From positions 1 through 16,073 of the forward strand of contig JAQUOC010000020.1 of assembly GCA_028717305.1 (NCBI GenBank): a DNA stretch of 16,073 nucleotides, in the 5' to 3' direction. Of this stretch, positions 1 through 6,462 are shown piece after piece. This stretch comes from Dehalococcoidales bacterium. Lineage in GTDB: Bacteria; Chloroflexota; Dehalococcoidia; Dehalococcoidales; UBA5760. The position numbers and the translations under genes are program-made. Positions within the stretch are counted from its first letter, which is position 1; every line of letters begins with the position of its first letter. The notes under the pieces are model-generated. The model saw nothing but the letters and a program-made list of their open reading frames with translations, did no database searches and was not told where the DNA came from.

Positions 1-85
1 TGAAGTGGGGGGCTTCCGCCGGCATACCCAGCGGGTGGAACCAGTGTGCCTGATCCTTCTTGACTAACTCTTGCTTGGAAACCAT
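1..85 (-). CDS. Partial CDS, possible class III PLP-dependent aminotransferase (N-terminus only)
   Basis: This is the first 28 codons of a leftward gene that runs off the left edge. The ATG lies at 85-83 and is preceded by a strong Shine-Dalgarno site (AGGAGGG on the minus strand, about 91-97) at good spacing. The peptide begins MVSKQELVKKDQAHWFHPLG. A short polar helix followed by a Lys-Asp...His-x-x-His-Pro segment resembles the start of class III aminotransferases (the BioA, omega-amino-acid and 4-aminobutyrate group). With only 28 residues, and neither the PLP lysine nor the cofactor-binding region visible, this is a weak guess. Divergence from argF makes an arginine-related aminotransferase tempting, but nothing here shows it. 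The existence of the gene is fairly secure from the start codon plus the ribosome-binding site; its function is not. Confidence 0.5.
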   Translation of the reverse strand, partial: MVSKQELVKKDQAHWFHPLGMPAEAPHF

Positions 86-131
86 TCTTACCCTCCTTAC
101 TTGGTCTTTTATTGTTTTTCAATATTACATC

Positions 132-153
132 TATTATACCAATATTATACCAA
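132..153 (-). promoter_or_regulatory. Tandem 11-bp repeat carrying two extended -10 promoter elements
   Basis: Two perfect head-to-tail copies of TTGGTATAATA (minus strand) lie at 143-153 and 132-142. Each contains a consensus -10 hexamer TATAAT preceded by TGG, that is, an extended -10 element. They point towards the leftward gene whose ATG is at 85, and the proximal copy would give a 5' leader of roughly 40 bases. No good TTGACA-like -35 was found, which is tolerable for extended -10 promoters. Promoter activity is inferred from sequence only. Confidence 0.5.
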
Positions 154-384
154 GAACCAGGTACCCTACGGATCTACAGAGTTTCAAACAGAAGAGACGT
201 CGAAGGACGTGTCTACTTAACAAATACCGTTATCAGCTGGGCGAATCATCTGAATGTGTCTGCATCAGGACATCTCACGATAGATAAAATAAATTATCGT
301 TGGAATATTAACAGCATCAAGCGATTTTGTCAATATGTACTTAATATGTATTTTAACAATCTTAAAAAATATCCTCATTCGTGG
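154..384. other. Non-coding divergent intergenic region
   Basis: This AT-rich stretch lies between the leftward gene and argF. An open frame runs through it in phase with argF, but its residues do not look like an ornithine carbamoyltransferase extension and the family length is reached from 418. Two small inverted repeats are visible. At 193-214, 9-base arms (one mismatch) flank a GAAG loop. At 277-300, arms ACGATA/TATCGT flank 12 AT-rich bases. Neither is followed by a T-run. They could be operator or leader structures, but I cannot assign them. Confidence 0.5.
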
Positions 385-390
385 TATACT
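382..390 (+). promoter_or_regulatory. Extended -10 promoter of argF
   Basis: TGGTATACT carries the extended -10 TG motif one base before a five-out-of-six -10 hexamer (TATACT, 385-390). A start point near 397 would give a leader of about 20 bases before the TTG codon at 418. The -35 region is poor (TTAAAA near 362), as is common for extended -10 promoters. Confidence 0.5.
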
Positions 391-417
391 ATCGATTATA
401 GAAAATGGGAGGATGTT

Positions 418-1353
418 TTGCAGGGTAAAGATTTGCTCTCCGTATCTGATCTCAGCAGTGAAGATATTCATTCACTGATTCGTGACGCTATCGATATGAA
501 AAACAGGGGCCGGCTTACTTTACTTAACGGGAAGACTCTGGCCCTCGTTTTTGAGAAGCCGTCATTAAGAACAAGGGTGAGCTTCGAGATGGCGATGCGA
601 CAGTTAGGCGGTGACGCCATCTACCTCTCACCGGCCGAGGTCGGTATGGGCAAACGCGAGTCGGTAGCCGACGTGGCTCGTGTGCTCAGTCGCTATGTAG
701 ATGTTATTACCGCCCGTACCTATACTCACCGGACACTCGAGGTTCTGGCCAGCTGCGCCGGCGTACCGGTAATAAACGCACTGTCGGATCTGGAGCACCC
801 CTGTCAGGCACTGACCGACCTGCTTACCATCTATGAAAAGAAGGGGGCGCTGGGTTGCTTGACGCTGGCCTTTGTTGGTGATGGTAATAATGTATCTCAG
901 AGCCTGATGCTGGCAGCCGTGATGGTAGGGATGAACTTCAGAATTGCTTCCCCACCCGGTTACCGGATCAATGAAGATATCTTATATCTGGCCCAGGGTT
1001 ATGCACTCGACAGCGGAGCAGAGGTATTATGTATCGAAGAGCCTCAGCAGGCGGTAAGCGGGGCAGACATCGTTTATACTGATGTCTGGACGAGTATGGG
1101 ACAGGAGAACGAGGCGGATGAGCGGCGTAAAGCATTTTCAGGATATCAGGTAAACGACAAACTGCTTTCTCTAGCCAGGGAGGACGTCATATTCATGCAC
1201 CCCCTGCCGCTACACCGGGGTGAGGAGGTATCGGAGAGTATTCCGGATAGCCCCCGGTCGGTTATCTTTGACCAGGCTGAGAACAGGATGCATATGCAGA
1301 AAGCACTGCTGGCGATGATGCTGGGGGCTCAGGAGATGCCGCTGCCCGGTTGA
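418..1353 (+). CDS. argF: Ornithine carbamoyltransferase
   Basis: This enzyme transfers carbamoyl from carbamoyl phosphate to ornithine, giving citrulline in arginine biosynthesis (cytoplasm). From a TTG at 418 the product is 311 aa, the usual family length. GGAGG at 408-412 sits 5 bases upstream, which decides this start over the much longer open frame. The carbamoyl-phosphate loop is Ser-Leu-Arg-Thr-Arg (49-53) and HPCQ is at 127-130. The ornithine-binding D-x-W-x-S-M-G segment is at 222-228, which favours ornithine over aspartate carbamoyltransferase. The motif that is normally His-Cys-Leu-Pro reads His-Pro-Leu-Pro (261-264), so the ornithine-contacting cysteine is replaced by proline. The rest of that region (HRGEEV, then FDQAENRMHMQKA) is normal. 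Arginine catabolism (arcB-type) is less likely because no arcA or arcC is nearby. Confidence 0.88.
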   Translation: MQGKDLLSVSDLSSEDIHSLIRDAIDMKNRGRLTLLNGKTLALVFEKPSLRTRVSFEMAMRQLGGDAIYLSPAEVGMGKRESVADVARVLSRYVDVITARTYTHRTLEVLASCAGVPVINALSDLEHPCQALTDLLTIYEKKGALGCLTLAFVGDGNNVSQSLMLAAVMVGMNFRIASPPGYRINEDILYLAQGYALDSGAEVLCIEEPQQAVSGADIVYTDVWTSMGQENEADERRKAFSGYQVNDKLLSLAREDVIFMHPLPLHRGEEVSESIPDSPRSVIFDQAENRMHMQKALLAMMLGAQEMPLPG

Positions 1354-1371
1354 CGTTAAGAGAACAACAGA

Positions 1372-2034
1372 ATGATGAATGTACCAAGAAGTATAAGTAA
1401 CTGGATATGGTGTCCTATTAGCATCACCGTACTGGCACTGGTTGCTCTCAGGTACGACTGGCCAATATCAGCTGCAGCACCGGTGCTGATTACCATTCTG
1501 GTTATCGGGCTGACATTATCCATCAGCGGGGCCAGAAAGAAGGAGCTGGAGCTTTCCTTACTAAAATTGAGGCAGATAGCGGGCTACTTCAGCCGCCGGT
1601 TTATGGGTGAGTCCTCTCTTTCTATCTTTGCTATTATCGATAGCCTGTTCAGTGTTGATAACCCCCGGTTATGGGACTGGGCACGGGCATGCGATATGTC
1701 ACGGAGGATATTTAACACCTGGTGTAAGAGCTTTCAGGATAGGGTTGAAAGCGATCTCCGAAGCGGTCAGCTTGAAGCCTACCTGCACACCTATCTCAAC
1801 GAGTTGTGGTTGATGAATAACCATTATCATGAATTTACCGAGCAGTTTTATGAGATAGCGGAGAAGGTCATTCTGCCTCGTGAGACAACGGAGCAGTACA
1901 ATCGATTTGTTATGGAATATAATGCCTTTGCACAGGAGTTCCGGGATAATATCAGTCACCTCAAGAAGATTACCCGGACTGAAATTGAGCCTCCCAGTGT
2001 GAGATTCGCCAAAGAGCTACCCTTAGCGGAGTGA
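1372..2034 (+). CDS. Conserved-looking membrane protein of unknown function
   Basis: This 220-aa protein starts 18 bases after argF, so it may be co-transcribed. I do not recognise a family. Two hydrophobic segments (about residues 12-28 and 32-53) would form a membrane hairpin. They are followed by about 165 residues that look largely alpha-helical, charged and cytoplasmic, with many aromatic residues (for example a stretch rich in Trp, His and Tyr around 145-160). There is no signal peptidase or lipobox pattern, no obvious catalytic motif and no zinc-type cysteine cluster. Two adjacent ATG codons (1372 and 1375) could each be the start, and the Shine-Dalgarno site is weak. The coding call rests on length, a plausible membrane topology and tight spacing behind argF. 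Confidence 0.7.
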   Translation: MMNVPRSISNWIWCPISITVLALVALRYDWPISAAAPVLITILVIGLTLSISGARKKELELSLLKLRQIAGYFSRRFMGESSLSIFAIIDSLFSVDNPRLWDWARACDMSRRIFNTWCKSFQDRVESDLRSGQLEAYLHTYLNELWLMNNHYHEFTEQFYEIAEKVILPRETTEQYNRFVMEYNAFAQEFRDNISHLKKITRTEIEPPSVRFAKELPLAE

Positions 2035-2062
2035 CAACGGCATTATCGATTAACGTCAACCG

Positions 2063-2092
2063 GTCCCCCTCTCTTAGGCAAGGGAGGGGGAC
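2063..2092. other. Strong hairpin between the membrane protein gene and der
   Basis: Thirteen-base arms (GTCCCCCTCTCTT and AAGGGAGGGGGAC) with a single mismatch enclose an AGGC loop. The hairpin lies 28 bases after the upstream stop and 36 before the der ATG. The downstream bases AATATTAAC are not a T-run, so it is not a textbook intrinsic terminator. It may act as a weak terminator or an mRNA-stability element. Confidence 0.6.
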
Positions 2093-2127
2093 AATATTAA
2101 CAGGGGAGATGAGGTAATTATCTCAAA

Positions 2128-3453
2128 ATGAGTACTCGGAAGCCTGTCGTCGCTATTGTCGGCAGACAAAACGTGGGCAAGTCTACCCTCTTTAATCGTC
2201 TGGCGGGCAGACCGATAGCTATTGTAGATGATTTCCCGGGGACAACGCGTGACCGGATACTGGCCAGTGTCTCCCATCCAGGTGGTGAGTTCATCATGGT
2301 CGATACCGGCGGTCTGGAACTAAGCCCTGATTCCGCTATGGCCAAAGAGGTTAATGAACAGGTCGCAACAGCTATTCAAGAAGCCGATGTTATCATTTTA
2401 CTACTGGATAGCAGAGACGGTGTTATATCCACCGACCTGGAGATAGCGGACAGTCTGCGTAAGACTGGTAAACCGGTACTGCTGGTGGCCAATAAGGCAG
2501 ACAATGCAAAATACGAGGACAGGGTTGTGGAGTTCTACCAGCTCGGTTTAGGCGAACCACTGGCGATTAGTGCCTATCATGGCCGTGGCATAGCCGATCT
2601 GCTGGATAGGATTATCCGGTTGTTACCGACACAGTCGCCGGTTGGGCCTGAGCCGGAAGCACCGGAAGCGATTAAGGTAGCCATTGTCGGCCGCCCCAAT
2701 GTGGGCAAGTCGACACTGCTTAATGCTATTCTGGGTGGTGAGCGGGCTATCGTAGATGATACTCCAGGTACCACCCGTGACGCGATAGACACCCTGGTTG
2801 ACTTAGACGGGGCAAGTGTGCTACTTATTGATACAGGTGGTATCAGGCGCCGGGGGCGGATAGGGGGAGGGGTAGAACGGTATAGCGTAATCCGTGCCCT
2901 GAGGGCTATTGACCGTGCCGATATTGCCCTGCTGGTCCTTGACGCTACGGAACTGGTAACGGCTCAGGATATGCATATTGCAGGATATATCCGCCAGGCT
3001 TGCAAGGGGATCATGCTGCTGGTTAATAAATGGGACAGGGTTGAGTCCGGGAGTACCAAAGATTTTAACCAGTATGTAAAAGGCTGTTTCAAGTTTGTGG
3101 ACTATGCGCCAGTGCTTCATACTTCAGCTCGGCTGGGATGGGGTGTAGATAAGATAATGCCACAATTACTTGAGATATATCAAGAGAGGCTGAAGAGGTT
3201 ACCTACCGCTGTCGTTAACAGCACTATTCAGCGTGCAGTCGCCGCCCACAGCTTACCCCATAAGGGTAATCTCCAGTTAAAGGTTCTATACGTAACTCAA
3301 GCTGAAGTGAATCCGCCGACTTTTGTCTTTTTCGTTAATGATCCTCAACTAATACATTTCTCGTATCAACGCTATCTTGAAAACAAGTTGCGTCAGTCTT
3401 TCGGCTTCATAGGCACGCCGATCCGCTTTGTCTTTAAAGCAAGAGGGGCATAA
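2128..3453 (+). CDS. der: Ribosome-assembly GTPase Der (EngA)
   Basis: This double GTPase is needed for maturation of the 50S ribosomal subunit in the cytoplasm. The 441-aa product, of normal length, carries two G domains in tandem. The first has a P-loop GRQNVGKS (12-19), FPGTTRD, DTGG and NKAD. The second has GRPNVGKS, TPGTTRD, DTGG followed by an arginine-rich switch (IRRRGRI), and NKWD. The C-terminal roughly 110 residues match the KH-like domain that binds 23S rRNA. The ATG at 2128 has GAGG about 13 bases upstream, a rather long spacing, but no better start precedes the first P-loop. The stop overlaps the plsY start codon by one base (TAATG), which points to translational coupling. Confidence 0.95.
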   Translation: MSTRKPVVAIVGRQNVGKSTLFNRLAGRPIAIVDDFPGTTRDRILASVSHPGGEFIMVDTGGLELSPDSAMAKEVNEQVATAIQEADVIILLLDSRDGVISTDLEIADSLRKTGKPVLLVANKADNAKYEDRVVEFYQLGLGEPLAISAYHGRGIADLLDRIIRLLPTQSPVGPEPEAPEAIKVAIVGRPNVGKSTLLNAILGGERAIVDDTPGTTRDAIDTLVDLDGASVLLIDTGGIRRRGRIGGGVERYSVIRALRAIDRADIALLVLDATELVTAQDMHIAGYIRQACKGIMLLVNKWDRVESGSTKDFNQYVKGCFKFVDYAPVLHTSARLGWGVDKIMPQLLEIYQERLKRLPTAVVNSTIQRAVAAHSLPHKGNLQLKVLYVTQAEVNPPTFVFFVNDPQLIHFSYQRYLENKLRQSFGFIGTPIRFVFKARGA

Positions 3454-4103
3454 TGGTAATCACCAAGTTTATTATCGTAGCAGTAGTCGGTTATCTGCTG
3501 GGTTCGATCCCGTTTGGTTTACTGGTGACGAAAAAAATGACCGGCGTGGACGTTAGAAACCGGGGCAGCGGTAAACTGGGAGCGACCAACGTCCTGCGGA
3601 CCGCCGGTCGTAAAGCAGCGGCAATCGTTTTCTGCCTCGACCTGTTGAAAGGGTCACTGGCAGTAATAATCGCCGGGCTGATATTCGGCCGGGACTATCT
3701 GGTGATTGGTAATTTTGCCTGGGGAATGCTGGTTGCCCAGGTTATTGCCGCATTATCAGCTATGGTCGGGCACAGCTGGTCGGTCTTTCTTAAATTTCGT
3801 GGCGGGGGGCGTGGCGTGGCCACCTTTTTCGGCGGGCTGGTTGCCCTTTTTCCGCCGGCCGCCCTCATCGGTGGTGAAATCTTCATTATTGGTGCTGGAC
3901 TAACCAGGTTTGTTTCCCTAGCCTCTATTGCTGCCGCGGTTAGTACCTATTGCGTATTTATTCCCCTAACCATTATCAACAAGTTCCCTATCGAGTATCT
4001 CATTTATGTATTAGCCGGCACTATAGTCATTATTGCAATGCACCGGGGCAATATAAGCCGTTTGCTGGCGGGTAAGGAACGCAAGCTGGGCGATAAGGCT
4101 TAA
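3453..4103 (+). CDS. plsY: Acyl-phosphate:glycerol-3-phosphate acyltransferase PlsY
   Basis: This integral membrane enzyme moves an acyl chain from acyl phosphate to the sn-1 position of glycerol-3-phosphate, giving lysophosphatidate, the first acylation of bacterial phospholipid synthesis. The 216 aa include an N-terminal membrane segment ending in GSIPFG. Next come the family motif around DVRNRGSGKLGATNVLR, then GHSWSVFLKF and a glycine loop, and further hydrophobic segments to the C-terminus. The glycine loop reads FRGGGRGVAT where the family usually has GGKGVAT, so one extra glycine appears to be inserted and Lys is replaced by Arg. The ATG overlaps the der stop, with a GAGGGG Shine-Dalgarno site about 5 bases upstream. 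The next gene, gpsA, makes its substrate. Confidence 0.93.
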   Translation: MVITKFIIVAVVGYLLGSIPFGLLVTKKMTGVDVRNRGSGKLGATNVLRTAGRKAAAIVFCLDLLKGSLAVIIAGLIFGRDYLVIGNFAWGMLVAQVIAALSAMVGHSWSVFLKFRGGGRGVATFFGGLVALFPPAALIGGEIFIIGAGLTRFVSLASIAAAVSTYCVFIPLTIINKFPIEYLIYVLAGTIVIIAMHRGNISRLLAGKERKLGDKA

Positions 4104-4107
4104 CTTA

Positions 4108-4139
4108 AGGCAAAGGAATAGCCTTTGCCTGATATTTTT
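4108..4139 (+). terminator. Intrinsic terminator after plsY
   Basis: A perfect 9-bp stem (AGGCAAAGG / CCTTTGCCT, loop AATAG) is followed by GATATTTTT. It begins 5 bases past the plsY stop and should end the argF-to-plsY transcript, so gpsA probably has its own start. A TAGAAT at 4164-4169 could be its -10, though no convincing -35 accompanies it. Confidence 0.85.
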
Positions 4140-4189
4140 GTAATACAAGTACTTTTCTGTTTGTAGAATAATAATCAAGGGGTAACAAC

Positions 4190-5242
4190 ATGTCCCGGAT
4201 TGCTATTATCGGTACTACTACCTGGGGGAAAACGCTTTGCGTAATCCTGGCTAGTAATGGACTGGAGGTCAGTCTGTGGGCGCGGACCGAGCAGGAGGCC
4301 ATTAGACTCAAAAACGAAGGGCCCAACCCGGACCTGTTTCCCGATGGCAGCTTCCCCGTCGGGGTATCCATTACCAGTATTCTTAGTGAGGCATTGACCG
4401 GTACAGATGCAGTAATACTAGCCGTACCGTCTCAAAAAATGAGAGAGAACATCCGGCTGGCCGGAGAATATCTCAGCAGTTCAACGCTGGTGGTAAGTGC
4501 TGCCAAAGGACTGGAGCTGGTCACCAACAAGCGTATGTCACAGGTAATTGCCGAGGAGATACCCTCTGATTTACGGACTAATATTTGTGTACTGTCCGGA
4601 CCCAACCTGTCCCGTGAGGTTATCCGCAACCTACCGGCAGCCACAGTAGTGGCTGCTGAAAGCGAAGCTATTGCCGCGCGAGCACACCTACTGCTTACCA
4701 GCCCCAACTTTTGTGTTTATACCAACACCGATGTCATCGGCGTCGAACTGGGTGGAGCCCTAAAGAACATCATAGCTCTGGGTGCAGGTATGGTTGACGG
4801 CCTGGGTCTTGGCGATAATACCCGGGCGGCTTTCATCACCCGGGGACTTACCGAAATAGCAGCTCTTGGCGTTGCTCTCGGAGCCAATCCACTTACTTTT
4901 TCCGGCTTAGCCGGTTTGGGGGATTTGATAGCAACCTGCACCAGTACACTAAGCCGTAACCACCATGTCGGGGTCGAACTGGCTAAGGGGCACTCGCTCG
5001 ATGCGATAACCAGATCAATGACGGCTGTAGCAGAGGGGATAAATACCACTATCGGCGCCAGAAACCTGGCCCGGCAACTCGGTCTGGGGATGCCGGTCAC
5101 AGAAAAGATCTACCAGGTATTATTCGAAGGAGCTGCTCCAAACCAAGTGGTAGCTGAAGTGGTATCAGTTGAAGCCAGTCATGAGTTAGACGGGCGTAAC
5201 TGGGAGCTTTTCTCCTTTTCCAACCACCGTAACCACACCTGA
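4190..5242 (+). CDS. gpsA: NAD(P)-dependent glycerol-3-phosphate dehydrogenase
   Basis: This enzyme reduces dihydroxyacetone phosphate to sn-glycerol-3-phosphate, the backbone used by PlsY. The 350-aa product has an N-terminal Rossmann domain and a C-terminal helical substrate domain. The dinucleotide loop reads GTTTWG instead of the common GxGxWG, while the WG pair is kept. Lys106 (in SAAKGLE) and the catalytic-type Lys192 (in GGALKNIIALGAG) are present, as are GDNTRAAFITRG and SGLAGLGDLIATCTS. The last roughly 18 residues, after the family-typical end, are an unusual His/Asn/Ser-rich tail. The ATG at 4190 has AAGGGG 7 bases upstream. Its stop lies 62 bases from the convergent dnaJ stop, and I saw no convincing terminator between them. 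Confidence 0.93.
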   Translation: MSRIAIIGTTTWGKTLCVILASNGLEVSLWARTEQEAIRLKNEGPNPDLFPDGSFPVGVSITSILSEALTGTDAVILAVPSQKMRENIRLAGEYLSSSTLVVSAAKGLELVTNKRMSQVIAEEIPSDLRTNICVLSGPNLSREVIRNLPAATVVAAESEAIAARAHLLLTSPNFCVYTNTDVIGVELGGALKNIIALGAGMVDGLGLGDNTRAAFITRGLTEIAALGVALGANPLTFSGLAGLGDLIATCTSTLSRNHHVGVELAKGHSLDAITRSMTAVAEGINTTIGARNLARQLGLGMPVTEKIYQVLFEGAAPNQVVAEVVSVEASHELDGRNWELFSFSNHRNHT

Positions 5243-5304
5243 TGTTCAACCACTCACCGGGGATACCCGACAAAACAATTTGATATACCAGGGGAATATC
5301 CTAC

Positions 5305-6381
5305 TCACTGTCTGTCGGGAAGAGGTTTAAACGTCTCCTCCAGCTCTTCGAACAGTTGACGTTGCTTCTTAGTTAATTTATCAGGGGTGACTACTTTCAG
5401 CTTGACAAACTGGTCACCGCGTCCTCTCCGTTGAAGGTGTGGAATCCCTTTGTTTTTAAGCTTAAAGACCTGACCCGTCTGGCTACCTGCCGGGATCTTA
5501 ATAGTAACCCTGTCCTCAAGGGTAGGCACATCAACTTCAGCACCCAGGGCTGCATGAGCAAAATTGATCGGCAACTCATACTTCACATCATCACCATCAC
5601 GGATAAAGAACTCATGCCGACTAACTGCTAGAGTAACGTAAAGGTCGCCGGGGCGACCACCCCTCTCCCCGACCTCACCTTCACCGCTCAAGCGTATTTG
5701 AGTTCCGGTATCAACCCCGGCCGGAATCTTGACTACAATATTGCGCTGTCGTTTTTCCTTACCCTGCCCCCGGCACTGGGGACAGGGATCGGTAATGATT
5801 CTCCCCTCACCATTACATTGGAGACAGGGAGCAATATTGGTAAAGCTGCCAAAGATACTTTGCTGGGTACGCCGAACTTGACCACTGCCATTACAATTAG
5901 GGCATCTGGAGGGCTGACTGCCTGGCCTGCAACCGGTACCCTGACACTGAGAGCAGCTCTCAGTACGCATAACGCTAATATCCTTTTCACAGCCGAAGGC
6001 AGCCTCTTCGAAGGTGACGGGAATATTGTAGCTCAGGTCAGCACCGCGCTGGGGTCCCTGGCGAGTAGTCGTGGTAGCTCCGCTGAAGAATGCATCGAAG
6101 ATATCACCGAAACCGCTAAAGCCAAACCCCTCAAAGCCACGCCCGAAGAAACCATCGGTAGCACCGTGCCCGAAACGGTTATAGGCAGCGCGCTTTTCCC
6201 GATCCGAGAGGACTTCATAGGCTTCATTAATCTCCTTGAACTTATCACCGGCGCCACTATCACTGTGATTATGATCAGGGTGATACTTGAAGGCTAGTTG
6301 ACGGAAAGCCTTTCGTATCTCCTCATCGGTAGCATCCCTGTTGACACCAAGGACTTCATAGTAGTCCCGCTTTGTTGACAT
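5305..6381 (-). CDS. dnaJ: Chaperone protein DnaJ (Hsp40)
   Basis: This co-chaperone delivers unfolded clients to DnaK and stimulates its ATPase. The 358-aa product starts at the ATG at 6381 (MSTKRDYYEVLG); the upstream 20-codon extension lacks family similarity. The J domain carries HPD at 34-36. A Gly/Phe-rich region follows, then four zinc-binding repeats (CSQCQGTG, CPNCNGSG, CLQCNGEG, CPQCRGQG) and the C-terminal substrate-binding and dimerisation domains. All key residues are present, so this is a full type I DnaJ. An AGAGG site about 13 bases upstream is slightly far and sits immediately beside a large hairpin (6400-6430). It is the last gene of the hrcA operon, 81 bases after dnaK. Confidence 0.95.
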   Translation of the reverse strand: MSTKRDYYEVLGVNRDATDEEIRKAFRQLAFKYHPDHNHSDSGAGDKFKEINEAYEVLSDREKRAAYNRFGHGATDGFFGRGFEGFGFSGFGDIFDAFFSGATTTTRQGPQRGADLSYNIPVTFEEAAFGCEKDISVMRTESCSQCQGTGCRPGSQPSRCPNCNGSGQVRRTQQSIFGSFTNIAPCLQCNGEGRIITDPCPQCRGQGKEKRQRNIVVKIPAGVDTGTQIRLSGEGEVGERGGRPGDLYVTLAVSRHEFFIRDGDDVKYELPINFAHAALGAEVDVPTLEDRVTIKIPAGSQTGQVFKLKNKGIPHLQRRGRGDQFVKLKVVTPDKLTKKQRQLFEELEETFKPLPDRQ

Positions 6382-6399
6382 ATTACAATACAAACCTCT

Positions 6400-6430
6400 T
6401 TCCCCCATCTTCCATAAGAAGATGGGGGAA
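6400..6430. other. Perfect 13-bp hairpin between dnaK and dnaJ
   Basis: Arms TTCCCCCATCTTC and GAAGATGGGGGAA (plus strand) are perfect complements around a 5-base loop. In the leftward transcript the hairpin ends right where the dnaJ Shine-Dalgarno AGAGG begins. Neither strand has a T-run after it. It may attenuate, mark an mRNA processing point, protect an end, or gate dnaJ translation. The function is inference; the structure is plain. Confidence 0.8.
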
Positions 6431-6431
6431 T

Positions 6432-6440
6432 TGTATACCA
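6432..6440 (-). promoter_or_regulatory. Possible extended -10 promoter for dnaJ
   Basis: On the minus strand TGGTATACA forms an extended -10-like element (the same TGGTATA core as before argF and the left-edge gene). No -35 match was found, and a start from here would fall inside the hairpin's first arm. This is a weak call. Confidence 0.25.
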
Positions 6441-6462
6441 ATATTTTGATATTTAGACTACG

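Noticed and set aside
112..417. N-terminal extension of argF by about 100 codons
   Set aside because: The extra residues are AT-rich, lack family similarity and cross an extended -10 promoter. A TTG at 418 with a well-spaced GGAGG gives the normal family length.
2063..2092. Calling this hairpin an intrinsic terminator
   Set aside because: The stem is strong but is followed by AATATTAAC rather than a T-run, so it is listed only as a hairpin.
5698..6297. A 199-codon plus-strand frame opposite dnaJ
   Set aside because: It is antisense to the Gly-rich and zinc-finger part of dnaJ, has low-complexity Thr/Ile/Gly-rich content and no ribosome-binding site. Other long antisense frames over dnaK, grpE and gpsA were rejected for the same reasons.
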